From NCBI GenBank assembly GCA_050264575.1, contig JBLNGH010000196.1, positions 1 through 14,971 of the forward strand: 14,971 nucleotides of DNA, in the 5' to 3' direction. The notes under the pieces are model-generated. The model made no database searches. It was not told the origin of the DNA and worked only from the letters and a program-made list of their open reading frames with translations. Positions 5,559 through 12,731 of this stretch are shown one piece after another (position 1 is the first letter of the stretch; each line of letters opens with the position of its first letter). This stretch comes from DASQFI01 sp050264575. Lineage in GTDB: Bacteria; Acidobacteriota; Vicinamibacteria; Vicinamibacterales; SCN-69-37. The position numbers and the translations under genes were made by a program.

Positions 5559-7655
5559 TCAGCGGAGGCTATGACTTGTACGGATTCCGCCGGCAGGTCT
5601 CTGCCACAGGACCAGACTGACTGGACCGGGTGCTGCCCCGGTCGGGCCGAAAATGCCTTCGAGAAATCCGGGTAGCGGCGGACCGCCATCTGCCCCGACC
5701 GCGCGAATCTCAATCATGAGATCGTCAGCCCGGCCGTCCCCATCTGCGTCGGTGCTGCGCACATCGTCGCCCAGATGTCCGTTTGGAACAAAGAGCTGGG
5801 GGTGATCGAACGGCGCGCGCCGATAGCGTACGCGCTCGTCGGTCAGCGCCTCGAGAAATGCGACCAGGGCCGTCACTTCGTCATCGGTCAGCAACGGGAT
5901 GCCGAGCGGTTCGATCAGCGCGCCATCCGTGAATTGTCTGATGGGCGCGACGTTGCCGCCGCGGCTGTAGAACAGCACGGCGTCGCGCAGGGTGCTGACG
6001 TCCCCGTTGTGAAAGTACGGCGCGGTCAGCGCGACGTTGCGCAACGACGGGATCTTGAACGCCCCTTCCACGCCGAATCCTTTCGTGACGGCGGCCCCGT
6101 CGAATGTGGCCGGCAGAGCCCCTGGAAACAGCCGCCGCGCGAACGAGAGCGGCCCGAACGCGTCCTTCGCGCCGACGCCGAGATCGTCGCTCGTCGGGCG
6201 CACGCCGATGTTGTTGAAGCCCTTGTCGATCACGTTGCCGTCGCGGTTTCGCACGGGTCCGTTTACCGCGCCCTTGATCCGGCTCACCGACGCGTCCGTC
6301 AGTTCGGCCTGTTCGTGGCAGTTCGAGCAACGGATGTTCGTGGCGCCGCGGGTGCGATCGTTGAACAGATGCGCGCCAAACAGCGCCAGGCGTGAAATAG
6401 GTGACGGCGAGGTGTTCAGCCACGGATTGAGCGCGGGATCCGTTTTCGCCGGATGGTCGCGACGAAAACGATCCCAGGGCGTGTCGTCGGAGACGAGCGT
6501 CGCCTCATACATCTGGACCGCCAGCCCGAAGAACAGCGTGAAGTTGTACTGGATCAGGGTGTATTCCTCGGTCTGTGGATCGTCGTCCGGTTTGTCGACG
6601 ACCTGGCGCGAGCCGTTCGGGCTGACGGCAATGAGCTTCGACGAACGCCACCAGCGTTCATGAAATGCCAGCTTGACGAGCTCGTCGTACGTTCGCGCCG
6701 TGAGACCGGGATTCGGCCACCGGCTGAGCGGACCGAGCACACTATCGGACGGATGCACCTGCTGCCCAGCCAGCGGTCGCACCATCTGAATGCGCTTGAA
6801 GATCTTCCTCGTCGTTGTCGCGAGCGCGGTGCCGACATCTTCGCGCGATCGTCCCGGTGCCGCCATTTCCAGGTCGCTGAGGAGTGGCGCGACCGCCTGG
6901 GAGGCGAGACTGGAATTGTTCAACTCGACCCGTACTTCCTCGAGCCGTGTCGGGTGATCGGCCAGGAAGAGCCGCGCATCCGGATCGCGCTTGCCCAGAT
7001 GATTGACGCCGTTGAACGTGTCGTCGGCGCGTCCGTCCCAGAACTGGCGGTGGTTGAAGACGGCATTGATCACGGACGGCGTGTTGCGCGGCTCCACACG
7101 GCGCGTCTTGAGGCCGCTCACCGTGAATCCGAGGCCCTCGGGATCATCGCCGAGATGGTGTACGCCCTGCGAGCTGACGGCGTCGTTGCTGTCAGTGGCC
7201 GAATTGAGGGCGCCGCGCTGGCCCGGCGTCTGCAGCTGCGTCAGCGGAAAATGCCCGGGCAGCAGCTGGCCGTTCGGCCCGACGCGCGCGAACCTCGTGT
7301 CTGGAGGGTTGGCGAGCAGGCCCGGGCTGACCTGATTGCGCGAGCGCGGATCGGCGCCGGCACGGAAATGACATGTCGCGCACGCCTGGATGCCGTCGCT
7401 TCCAACCTGCATGTCCCAGAACAGCGCCTTGCCAAGCGCAATGGCGGCGCCCTCGTCGCGGACAAACTCCGACAGGTTCGCCGGCCTCGGGACGGCCACC
7501 GCCGCGAGGTCTCCTGGCAGGTTCTGCAGATCGCTATCCAAAATAGTGGTCGGGACTCTTGGAATGACAATGTCGCGCGCGGTCCCCATGAGCCCGACGC
7601 TGCCTCCCCAGACGACGACCGACAGGATCCACACGGTTCGGCTGAGTTTCCGCAC
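5559..7655 (-). CDS. Large di-heme cytochrome c peroxidase / MauG-family protein
   Basis: A 698-residue exported protein. Residues 1-25 form a signal peptide. There are two c-type heme sites, CATCH (92-96) and CSNCH (443-447). The CCP N-terminal motif RNTPSVINAVFNHRQFWDGRA (190-210) and the C-terminal motif FKIPSLRNVALTAPYFHNG (533-551) are both present. The family reduces hydrogen peroxide or performs MauG-like oxidations in the periplasm, taking electrons from small cytochromes. It is about twice the usual CCP length: the hemes are some 350 residues apart, and there is an extra tail (about 610-698) containing DADGDGRADD, a calcium-loop-like motif. The GTG at 7655 is chosen because GGGGAAGG lies about seven bases upstream and the signal peptide starts there; an upstream ATG at 7733 adds 26 unconvincing residues. 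No electron-donor gene is adjacent. The gene is flanked by two copies of a heptamer repeat. Confidence 0.87.
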   Translation of the reverse strand: MRKLSRTVWILSVVVWGGSVGLMGTARDIVIPRVPTTILDSDLQNLPGDLAAVAVPRPANLSEFVRDEGAAIALGKALFWDMQVGSDGIQACATCHFRAGADPRSRNQVSPGLLANPPDTRFARVGPNGQLLPGHFPLTQLQTPGQRGALNSATDSNDAVSSQGVHHLGDDPEGLGFTVSGLKTRRVEPRNTPSVINAVFNHRQFWDGRADDTFNGVNHLGKRDPDARLFLADHPTRLEEVRVELNNSSLASQAVAPLLSDLEMAAPGRSREDVGTALATTTRKIFKRIQMVRPLAGQQVHPSDSVLGPLSRWPNPGLTARTYDELVKLAFHERWWRSSKLIAVSPNGSRQVVDKPDDDPQTEEYTLIQYNFTLFFGLAVQMYEATLVSDDTPWDRFRRDHPAKTDPALNPWLNTSPSPISRLALFGAHLFNDRTRGATNIRCSNCHEQAELTDASVSRIKGAVNGPVRNRDGNVIDKGFNNIGVRPTSDDLGVGAKDAFGPLSFARRLFPGALPATFDGAAVTKGFGVEGAFKIPSLRNVALTAPYFHNGDVSTLRDAVLFYSRGGNVAPIRQFTDGALIEPLGIPLLTDDEVTALVAFLEALTDERVRYRRAPFDHPQLFVPNGHLGDDVRSTDADGDGRADDLMIEIRAVGADGGPPLPGFLEGIFGPTGAAPGPVSLVLWQRPAGGIRTSHSLR

Positions 7656-7759
7656 GGCGGCACCTTCCCCGGATGCTTCAGATCGCCAGACGCGGATCCA
7701 GCACCCGCCGGTTAACGCACGACCGGGTGTCAAACCCCCTCACGTGCCCATTTGGGGCA

Positions 7760-7795
7760 GTTCGAAGTTCGAAGTTCTCAGTTCGAAGTTCGCCG
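7760..7795. repeat. Heptamer tandem repeat, copy B
   Basis: Five perfect-length 7-base units: units 1, 2 and 4 are GTTCGAA, unit 3 is GTTCTCA, and unit 5 is GTTCGCC plus a final G. Copy A at 5457-5492 has the same order with one inserted and one lost base. The two copies are direct repeats bracketing the peroxidase gene. Because the period is seven bases, translation cycles through all three frames and gives spurious FEVRSSK-like peptides. Confidence 0.85.
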
Positions 7796-7848
7796 TCTCG
7801 ATCAGGACGAGGCGGTCGTCTTCGGGCAGCGGGATCGTCGGCACGACC

Positions 7849-7983
7849 GTCGCCGACGTGAGGTTTGCGGCACGACAGCTCCGCCGCACGCCGGGCTTTG
7901 GGCTCGCGTTCGTCTCGACTGTCGCGCCGACGGCTGACGTCACGGCCATCGCCAACGCCCAGGAACTGATCCACTCCTTGCGA
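7849..7983 (+). pseudogene. Remnant of the N-terminus of a second MacB/ADOP-type permease gene
   Basis: In the plus frame starting at 7849 the translation reads VADVRFAARQLRRTPGFGLA and then VSTVA and TAIANAQEL. This closely follows the opening of MacB/ADOP permeases (D-[LV]-[RQ]-[FY]-x-x-R-x-L-[RK]-x-x-P-x-F, then the first membrane helix and TAI). The intact neighbour on the other strand has the matching WQDVQYSYRSLRHSPF. The fragment has no start codon, loses helix hydrophobicity after about 20 residues, and ends where the convergent permease gene ends (7997). I infer a leftover of a deleted or rearranged paralogue. The minus-strand frame here is also GC3-rich, so chance similarity is not excluded. 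Confidence 0.45.
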
Positions 7984-7996
7984 TCCGCCGATCGAA

Positions 7997-10672
7997 TCAG
8001 CCGCGAAGCGCGATCACGGGATCGATTCGGGTGGCGCGCCTCGCCGGCCACCAGCTGGCGAGAACAGACACGGCGCCAAGAAGCACGGCTGCGGCAGCAA
8101 AGCTCGGAAGATCGAACGGCGTGACGCCGTACAGTCTCGCTTGCACGAGCCGGCCGAGGAGCGCGCCGAGCCCGGTGCCCGCGAGGCTGCCGATCATCAC
8201 GACGCCGGCCGTCTGCCGCACCAGCATGCGAGCGACCCGAAGCGAAGACGCGCCGAGGGCGATGCGGACGCCGAGCTCACGTGTGCGTCTACTTACCCCG
8301 TAGGACAGCATCGCGAAGAGCCCGACGGCCGCCAGCAGCGTGGCGGCGCCGCCAGTGGTGACGCCGATGACCGTCGAGACGCGCTCGTCAGCGAGACCGA
8401 GGTCGGCCTGCTGCCTGAGTGTGCGCTGTCGCGTGATCGGTACCGCAGGATCGACCGCGGCAATCGCGCGGTGTAACTCGTCGAGCAGCGCGGACGGCGC
8501 CTTGACGGTGCGAACATGGAACGTCGCCGCGAGAGGCGCGATCTGGCCGGTCGATAAATAAAAGGATGCTGGCAGTTCCTCCCGGAGGCCGCGGTACTTC
8601 ACGTCGGCGACGATGCCAACAATCGTCACCTCAGATCGATCACCGAGGGAGAAGGTTCGGCCGAGGGCGCGCTCACCTCCCCAGAATCGCCGGGCCATTG
8701 CCTGATTGACGACTGCCACCCTCCGGCCCGCCGGCACGTCCGTGGCGTCGTCGAACACTCGGCCTGCCACGAGCGTGATGCCCATGGCCGCGAAGTACGT
8801 CGATGAGACGCTGTTGTAGTTGGTCTCGAGACTCTCGCCGGGGCGCGGCGTGTAGCCCGGGATCGCGATCCCGGTCCGCGAGCCGCCCCCTGCGAGCGGG
8901 AGCACCCGTCCTACGCCGACTGTCTGCACACCGGGAAGCGCGACGATTTGACGCACAGCCGCCGCAAAGTACTGCCGGGCTCGCGGCTGATCATAGGGGG
9001 CTTGAGTCAGATCTACCGACACCAGAGCGATGCGATCTATGTCGAAGCCGGTCGAAATCGCGCGCAGGTTCATGAGCGTTCGTCCCAGCAATCCTGCGAC
9101 CACAAGCACGGCGAATGACATCGCGAACTGGGCGACGACCAACGCCTGTCGGACTCTCGCCCGGCGGCGGCTGGGCGAAACCGTCCTGGCCGTTTCCAAG
9201 CTTGATGAGGCCGGGCCGCTGCGAACAAGTCGAAGTGCTGCGGGCGCGATCGAGACGACAACCGCGACCAGCCCGATACAGGCCGCGAACGCGGTCATCC
9301 GCCAGTCGATGCTCAGGTCAACCGCGGGCGGCGCCCCCGTACTCGAGAGCATCGGCAACGCCTGTGTCGACAGCCAGCGCGACACGGCCAGGCTGATCGC
9401 GACAGCGACACCGCCGATCAGAGCCGCATCGAGGGCGATCAGTCTCACCAGGCGGCCACGCGTGGCGCCCAGCGCGGTACGGATCGCCATCTCGGGCGAG
9501 CGGTTGTCGGCGCGCGCCATCATGAGTCCCGCCACGTTGGCGCACGCGATGAGGAGTAGGAGCCCGCTCACGCCCAGCAGCAGTTCGAGCGGCGCTGTGA
9601 GCGTTTCGGACAGCGACGAGTCTCCCCGACCACCGGCCACGACGGTAAGCGTGCGCACGAGTGGGCGATTCGGCGTCCGATCCAGCGTTGCTTCAACGCG
9701 ACTGAAATCAGCGGCTGCCAGAGCGGAATTCGTACCCGGTCGCATGCGGCCGAACAGGCGTAGCCAGTTCCCCGCCGTCGGCGCCAGAAGATTCTCGGTC
9801 GAGCCAGTAAGATCGCGTTGCTCGCTCAGCAGGGTCCAGAACTGTGCCTCGCGGCCGGGATCAAGGCCGGCAAACGGCGGGGCGAGGACGCCGATGACGG
9901 TGAAGACTTTTCGATTGAGGGTGACAGTTTGCCCGTCGAGACGCGACGCACCCGGAAAGGCGCGCCGCCACAGTTTGTCGGCCAGGACCACCACCGGCGC
10001 CGACGCGCGCTCGTCGGCGTCCGTCAGCCCGCGCCCGAACTCCATCCGGACGCCCAGAGCCTCGAAGTAGTTCGCCGACACGACCTCGCCTGCTATCACC
10101 TCCGATCCCCACGTCTGTCCCATCACCACGCGAAGCTGGCTGAAGGCCAAAACGTGCGACACGAGGCGAGTGGCGGACTGGAACTCAGTCAGGTCGAGGT
10201 ACGAGAATCCACGATTGATCTCCGCGCCGCGGGTCTCCAGCAGCACAACCAGGTCGTTCGGCCTCGCCACGGCCAGGGGTCGCAAAGCCACGGCGTCGTA
10301 CAAGCTGAACACAGTGACGGACAGGGCGAGCCCCACCACGAGCGAGCCGAGCGCGACCGCTGTCACGAATGGGCTGTGGCGCAGACTGCGATAGGAATAC
10401 TGGACGTCTTGCCACCAGGCGCTCATCGGATGACCTCGCTTTCGATGTGGGGAAACGCGCGGCGCCACTCGGCGTTCGAGTCGTCCGCGAATGTTGACGA
10501 TCAACGACCGCCGCACCTGGCGCCGATACCATCGACGCGCGTTCCTGACGCCATTCGCTCGAACGCGGGCGTCGAATTCCTCAACCAGATCGCCAAGCGC
10601 TGTCTGGCGATCCGCCGGATCGATAGACAGCGCCATCACGCGCGCCGCCAGCCAAGGAGGCCCGCCGCTCAC
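7997..10672 (-). CDS. ADOP-type ABC transporter permease (FtsX/MacB family)
   Basis: An 891-residue permease of the Acidobacteria-type duplicated FtsX family. Residues 1-70 form a cytoplasmic prefix with ALGDLVEEF (25-33) and RRWYRRQV (46-53). The MacB-like part starts near 84 (MSAWWQDVQYSYRSLRHSPF), with helix 1 at about 105-128. A periplasmic domain follows, then the first FtsX block (ANVAGLMMARADNRSPEMAIRTALGATRGRL). A second periplasmic domain comes next, and the second FtsX block ends the protein (SRRTRELGVRIALGASSLRVARM, then WWPARRATRIDPVIALRG). Relatives act in the inner membrane with a separate ATPase, often in lipoprotein or peptide export, but no ATPase gene is nearby. The GTG at 10672 is chosen: GAGG lies five bases upstream and it overlaps the PadR stop in GTGA. 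A longer start at 10708 adds twelve residues inside the padR gene. Confidence 0.88.
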   Translation of the reverse strand: MSGGPPWLAARVMALSIDPADRQTALGDLVEEFDARVRANGVRNARRWYRRQVRRSLIVNIRGRLERRVAPRVSPHRKRGHPMSAWWQDVQYSYRSLRHSPFVTAVALGSLVVGLALSVTVFSLYDAVALRPLAVARPNDLVVLLETRGAEINRGFSYLDLTEFQSATRLVSHVLAFSQLRVVMGQTWGSEVIAGEVVSANYFEALGVRMEFGRGLTDADERASAPVVVLADKLWRRAFPGASRLDGQTVTLNRKVFTVIGVLAPPFAGLDPGREAQFWTLLSEQRDLTGSTENLLAPTAGNWLRLFGRMRPGTNSALAAADFSRVEATLDRTPNRPLVRTLTVVAGGRGDSSLSETLTAPLELLLGVSGLLLLIACANVAGLMMARADNRSPEMAIRTALGATRGRLVRLIALDAALIGGVAVAISLAVSRWLSTQALPMLSSTGAPPAVDLSIDWRMTAFAACIGLVAVVVSIAPAALRLVRSGPASSSLETARTVSPSRRRARVRQALVVAQFAMSFAVLVVAGLLGRTLMNLRAISTGFDIDRIALVSVDLTQAPYDQPRARQYFAAAVRQIVALPGVQTVGVGRVLPLAGGGSRTGIAIPGYTPRPGESLETNYNSVSSTYFAAMGITLVAGRVFDDATDVPAGRRVAVVNQAMARRFWGGERALGRTFSLGDRSEVTIVGIVADVKYRGLREELPASFYLSTGQIAPLAATFHVRTVKAPSALLDELHRAIAAVDPAVPITRQRTLRQQADLGLADERVSTVIGVTTGGAATLLAAVGLFAMLSYGVSRRTRELGVRIALGASSLRVARMLVRQTAGVVMIGSLAGTGLGALLGRLVQARLYGVTPFDLPSFAAAAVLLGAVSVLASWWPARRATRIDPVIALRG

Positions 10673-11001
10673 CGCAGCCTCTTCAGACCGGGTTCCAGGC
10701 CTGCCCACATGCGCGTCAGTCGCCGATGTGACGCGCGTAGGGCTTCGATGCCGTCCGCCGTGAGGCGAAAGTAGCGCCTCGATCGGCCACCTCGCTGCGG
10801 TAGCGATTCGGACAGGAACGACTTTACGTACCGCTTGCGCTCCAGTCGGTTGAGCGACGTGTAAATCGCGCCGATGGCCACGTCGCTCCCGGTGCGCCGC
10901 TCGATTTCCCGTCGAATCGTGACGCCGTAGGCGTCGGATTCGAGGTGCGCGACCGCAAGCAACAGCGACTGCTCGAATTCTCCAAGCCGTACGTAGTCCA
11001 T
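10669..11001 (-). CDS. PadR-family transcriptional regulator
   Basis: A 110-residue winged-helix repressor of the PadR type. It opens with LGEFEQSLLLAVAHL (6-20), followed by DAYGVTIRREIERRTG (23-38) and the recognition-helix/wing region AIGAIYTSLNRLERKRYV (42-59). The RGGRSRRYFRLTADG wing (70-84) is characteristic of the family. It most likely controls its own operon, which contains the ADOP permease immediately downstream and overlapping by four bases. This pairing is common in Acidobacteriota. The ATG at 11001 fits the family length. An AAGGAAGGA lies rather far upstream (about 13 bases or more), so initiation may be moderate. The effector is unknown. Confidence 0.9.
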   Translation of the reverse strand: MDYVRLGEFEQSLLLAVAHLESDAYGVTIRREIERRTGSDVAIGAIYTSLNRLERKRYVKSFLSESLPQRGGRSRRYFRLTADGIEALRASHRRLTRMWAGLEPGLKRLR

Positions 11002-11025
11002 CCCCGCGATTTGTCCTTCCTTGAA

Positions 11026-11034
11026 GTTATAATA
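11026..11034 (-). promoter_or_regulatory. Possible -10 region for the PadR-permease operon
   Basis: Read on the minus strand the bases are TATTATAAC, giving TATTAT or TATAAC as -10 candidates 25-33 bases before the padR ATG. No convincing -35 box is found at 16-18 bases, so this is a weak call. Confidence 0.3.
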
Positions 11035-11080
11035 GACGAAAAGTCACGAACGCGGTAGCTCGTTCCGCAACGTGTGTCGC

Positions 11081-11107
11081 GATCCTCGGCATCCATGGCC
11101 GAGGATC
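11081..11107. other. Perfect 10-bp inverted repeat in a divergent intergenic region
   Basis: GATCCTCGGC (11081-11090), loop ATCCATG, GCCGAGGATC (11098-11107). The stem is perfect and strong. It lies 80 bases upstream of padR and about 50 bases upstream of the plus-strand -10 box, so it is not in either mature leader unless transcription starts earlier. It could be an operator, part of a small RNA, or a leftover terminator. Confidence 0.7.
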
Positions 11108-11158
11108 ATCGCCTCAATGACTGACACGCGGACGTGCCACGCGGCTGACTTTCAACTC

Positions 11159-11164
11159 TATAAT
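11159..11164 (+). promoter_or_regulatory. Consensus -10 box upstream of the DoxX-like gene
   Basis: TATAAT matches the sigma70 -10 consensus fully. The best -35 candidates at 17-18 bases (GCCACG, TGCCAC) are poor. Transcription from about 11171 would give a leader of some 47 bases to the ATG at 11218. Confidence 0.45.
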
Positions 11165-11217
11165 CTGGCCCCGGCCTGTCATCGGCGCACACGGCGGATG
11201 GCACGCCACCAACGACA

Positions 11218-12480
11218 ATGCGACCGCCGGTAGAGTCAGGGCTCAAGTCGGCAGCAGTGCCCGAATGGCCGTTGCTGCTTCGAATCGCCTTCCGCTTCTG
11301 CGTGACGTTCTTCGCCATCACCACGCTGTATCTGGTCATCGAACACATCTCAGTGCTGGTTGGCGTTCTCATGCCGTCCCTGATTCCTCTTGGCGAACGG
11401 ATTGGAGAGAACGTCTTCCTGACGGCCTACGGTTGGGCGACACTTCAGCTCTTCGGCGCGAACGTTCAGTATCCGACCATCGCCGGCTTCTTCGCATACA
11501 TGGTGACAGTTCTCCTCGAGGCAGGGCTCGGCACGCTGGTCTGGACGGCCGTCGACCATCGCCGCCGCGAATACCGCCGGGCCCATGCCTGGCTCCGGAT
11601 CTACTTACGCTACTTGCTCGCGGCAGTGATGTTCAGCTACGGCATGGTCAAGGTTATTCCAGCGCAGTTTCCACCCCCTTCCCTGATTCAGTTGATCACG
11701 CCCCTGGGAGAGTTCACGCGCATGCGTCTGCTGTGGCTGTCCATGGGCGCGGCGCCTGCGTACAGCATCTTTACTGGCCTGTGCGAGGTCAGTGGAGGGT
11801 TGCTCCTTTTCTCGCGGCGGACGGCGACGCTTGGCGCGCTGATCGTGGCGGCAAGCCTGAGTAACGTCGTGGCGCTGAACTTCGCCTACGGAGTTGGCGT
11901 TCAGCTCAACTCCACCGTTTACCTGCTGATGGCATTGACCCTTCTCGCGCCTGAGACCCGGCGGCTGGCGGACGTGTTCATCCTGAGGCCTGTCGCGTCT
12001 GCCGAGCGCCACCTCCCTCGCGACGTGTGGATGAGGCGCGGCGTCACCATTGCAAAGCTATTGGTTATCGTCTGGATGATCGGCGTGTACGTCGGGGAGG
12101 CGTATGTGGCACGGAGCAGTGGGCGGCCGGCTCCAGCCTTGTACGGCATCTACGATGTCGAGACCTTCACGCGCGGCGGTGTAGAGCTCGCTCGAGGTGA
12201 CGGCGCTCGTTGGCAGCGTTTTGTCGTGGCGGAGCGTGACACTGCGGCCGTCCAGACGGCATCCAGGCCCGTCGAGCGATACCGGGTCCGACACGATGCG
12301 CTCGCCCACACTCTGACGCTCATCCCCCTCGAAGGCCAGGGCGATCGTCTGATCCTCCGCTACACGCATGAGGCTGACGGTCGCCTGCTCGTCGAAGGGA
12401 GCATTCGGAGTGATGCAGTCCAGGCGCATTTGCGGGCTGTGGATTTGACCCAGTTCCCGCTACGCCAACCTTTGCGCTGA
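11218..12480 (+). CDS. DoxX-like multi-pass membrane protein
   Basis: A 420-residue protein that is mostly hydrophobic. Predicted membrane segments lie near residues 22-50, 66-80, 88-112, 128-145, 172-198, 203-222, 230-245 and 275-293. The middle matches the DoxX-like pattern seen in a family of uncharacterised Bacteroidota/Acidobacteriota proteins: RYLLAAVMFSYGMVKV (131-146), FPPPSLIQLITPLGE (151-165), FTGLCEVSGGLLLF (185-198) and SNVVALNFAYGV (215-226). The last 125 residues (about 296-420) form a soluble, strand-rich domain on one side of the membrane. Its function is unknown; relation to quinone-linked or oxidative-stress DoxX proteins is only by resemblance. No Shine-Dalgarno precedes the ATG. 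A GTG at 11257 is an alternative start. It is divergent from padR and is followed by the kinase on the same strand. Confidence 0.75.
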   Translation: MRPPVESGLKSAAVPEWPLLLRIAFRFCVTFFAITTLYLVIEHISVLVGVLMPSLIPLGERIGENVFLTAYGWATLQLFGANVQYPTIAGFFAYMVTVLLEAGLGTLVWTAVDHRRREYRRAHAWLRIYLRYLLAAVMFSYGMVKVIPAQFPPPSLIQLITPLGEFTRMRLLWLSMGAAPAYSIFTGLCEVSGGLLLFSRRTATLGALIVAASLSNVVALNFAYGVGVQLNSTVYLLMALTLLAPETRRLADVFILRPVASAERHLPRDVWMRRGVTIAKLLVIVWMIGVYVGEAYVARSSGRPAPALYGIYDVETFTRGGVELARGDGARWQRFVVAERDTAAVQTASRPVERYRVRHDALAHTLTLIPLEGQGDRLILRYTHEADGRLLVEGSIRSDAVQAHLRAVDLTQFPLRQPLR

Positions 12481-12537
12481 CGATCCGGCTTCGCGGCATG
12501 GGTGTGCAGGTTGTTTTGGTGTCGCCACGCCCGCCTT

Positions 12538-12558
12538 CGCGGCTTCGCCGCTTCGGCG
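12538..12558. repeat. Overlapping alternative hairpins between the DoxX-like and kinase genes
   Basis: GCGGC-TTC-GCCGC (12539-12551) overlaps CGCCG-CTT-CGGCG (12546-12558), so the two stems are mutually exclusive. They sit about 60-75 bases after the DoxX-like stop and just before the candidate kinase -10 box. A weak terminator role is possible, but no T-run follows. Confidence 0.4.
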
Positions 12559-12569
12559 AGCAGGCACAG

Positions 12570-12575
12570 TAGAAT
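12570..12575 (+). promoter_or_regulatory. Candidate -10 box for the kinase gene
   Basis: TAGAAT, five of six consensus bases. No -35 box is recognised at the usual distance. It would start transcription near 12582, about 15 bases before the ATG of the 44-codon ORF and about 137 before the kinase GTG. Confidence 0.35.
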
Positions 12576-12596
12576 TGAACGGGTTTACAGCCATAA

Positions 12597-12731
12597 ATGA
12601 CGCCGGCACGCTGGCAGCTCGTCGAGCGGCTGTCTCAGGCGACGCAGGAACCTGGCGCGCGCACGGCCGCCGCATTTGTGCGCCAGCCGCCATTCTCACC
12701 GGCAGCAGGTCCAGCTCCGTGGACTCCCTGA
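12597..12731 (+). pseudogene. 44-codon ORF resembling a kinase N-terminus, out of frame with the kinase
   Basis: ATG at 12597 opens a frame reading MTPARWQLVERLSQATQEP and then ARTAAAFV. Many acidobacterial Ser/Thr kinases start with MTPxRWxxVExL and an RAAFL motif, so this looks like that N-terminal segment, cut short. It is in a different frame from the kinase and ends at TGA 12729-12731, overlapping the kinase GTG (12719) by 13 bases. It may be a decayed N-terminus, or a leader ORF that couples translation to the kinase. No slippery heptamer for programmed frameshifting is seen. Confidence 0.45.

Larger units (their letters stand above)
7656..7996. other. Intergenic region between peroxidase and ADOP permease genes
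   Basis: No intact gene is visible. The 341-bp stretch holds the peroxidase ribosome site at its left end, a short inverted repeat TGCCC-ATTTG-GGGCA (7745-7759), heptamer copy B, and a decayed permease fragment to the right. A TTGACA on the minus strand (7733-7728) could be a -35 box for the peroxidase gene, but no matching -10 box is seen at the right distance. Confidence 0.6.

Noticed and set aside
6453..7715. A 420-codon plus-strand open frame
   Set aside because: It is antisense to the peroxidase gene, which has both heme motifs and a ribosome site. The composition is typical of a GC-rich shadow.
7728..7733. Perfect TTGACA on the minus strand upstream of the peroxidase
   Set aside because: No -10-like hexamer lies 15-19 bases downstream, so it is not called a promoter.
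5457..7795. The flanked peroxidase region as a transposon
   Set aside because: No transposase, terminal inverted repeats or target duplication are seen. The flanks are tandem heptamers, not insertion-sequence ends.
7740..7860. Minus-strand frame reading TVVPTIPLPEDDRLVLIE
   Set aside because: It looks protein-like and has high third-position GC, but it has no start/stop context as a gene and competes with the better permease-like plus frame. It is left as uncertain.
9030..10774. Two long plus-strand open frames across the permease gene
   Set aside because: Both are antisense to a permease with complete FtsX/MacB features and show no recognisable domain.
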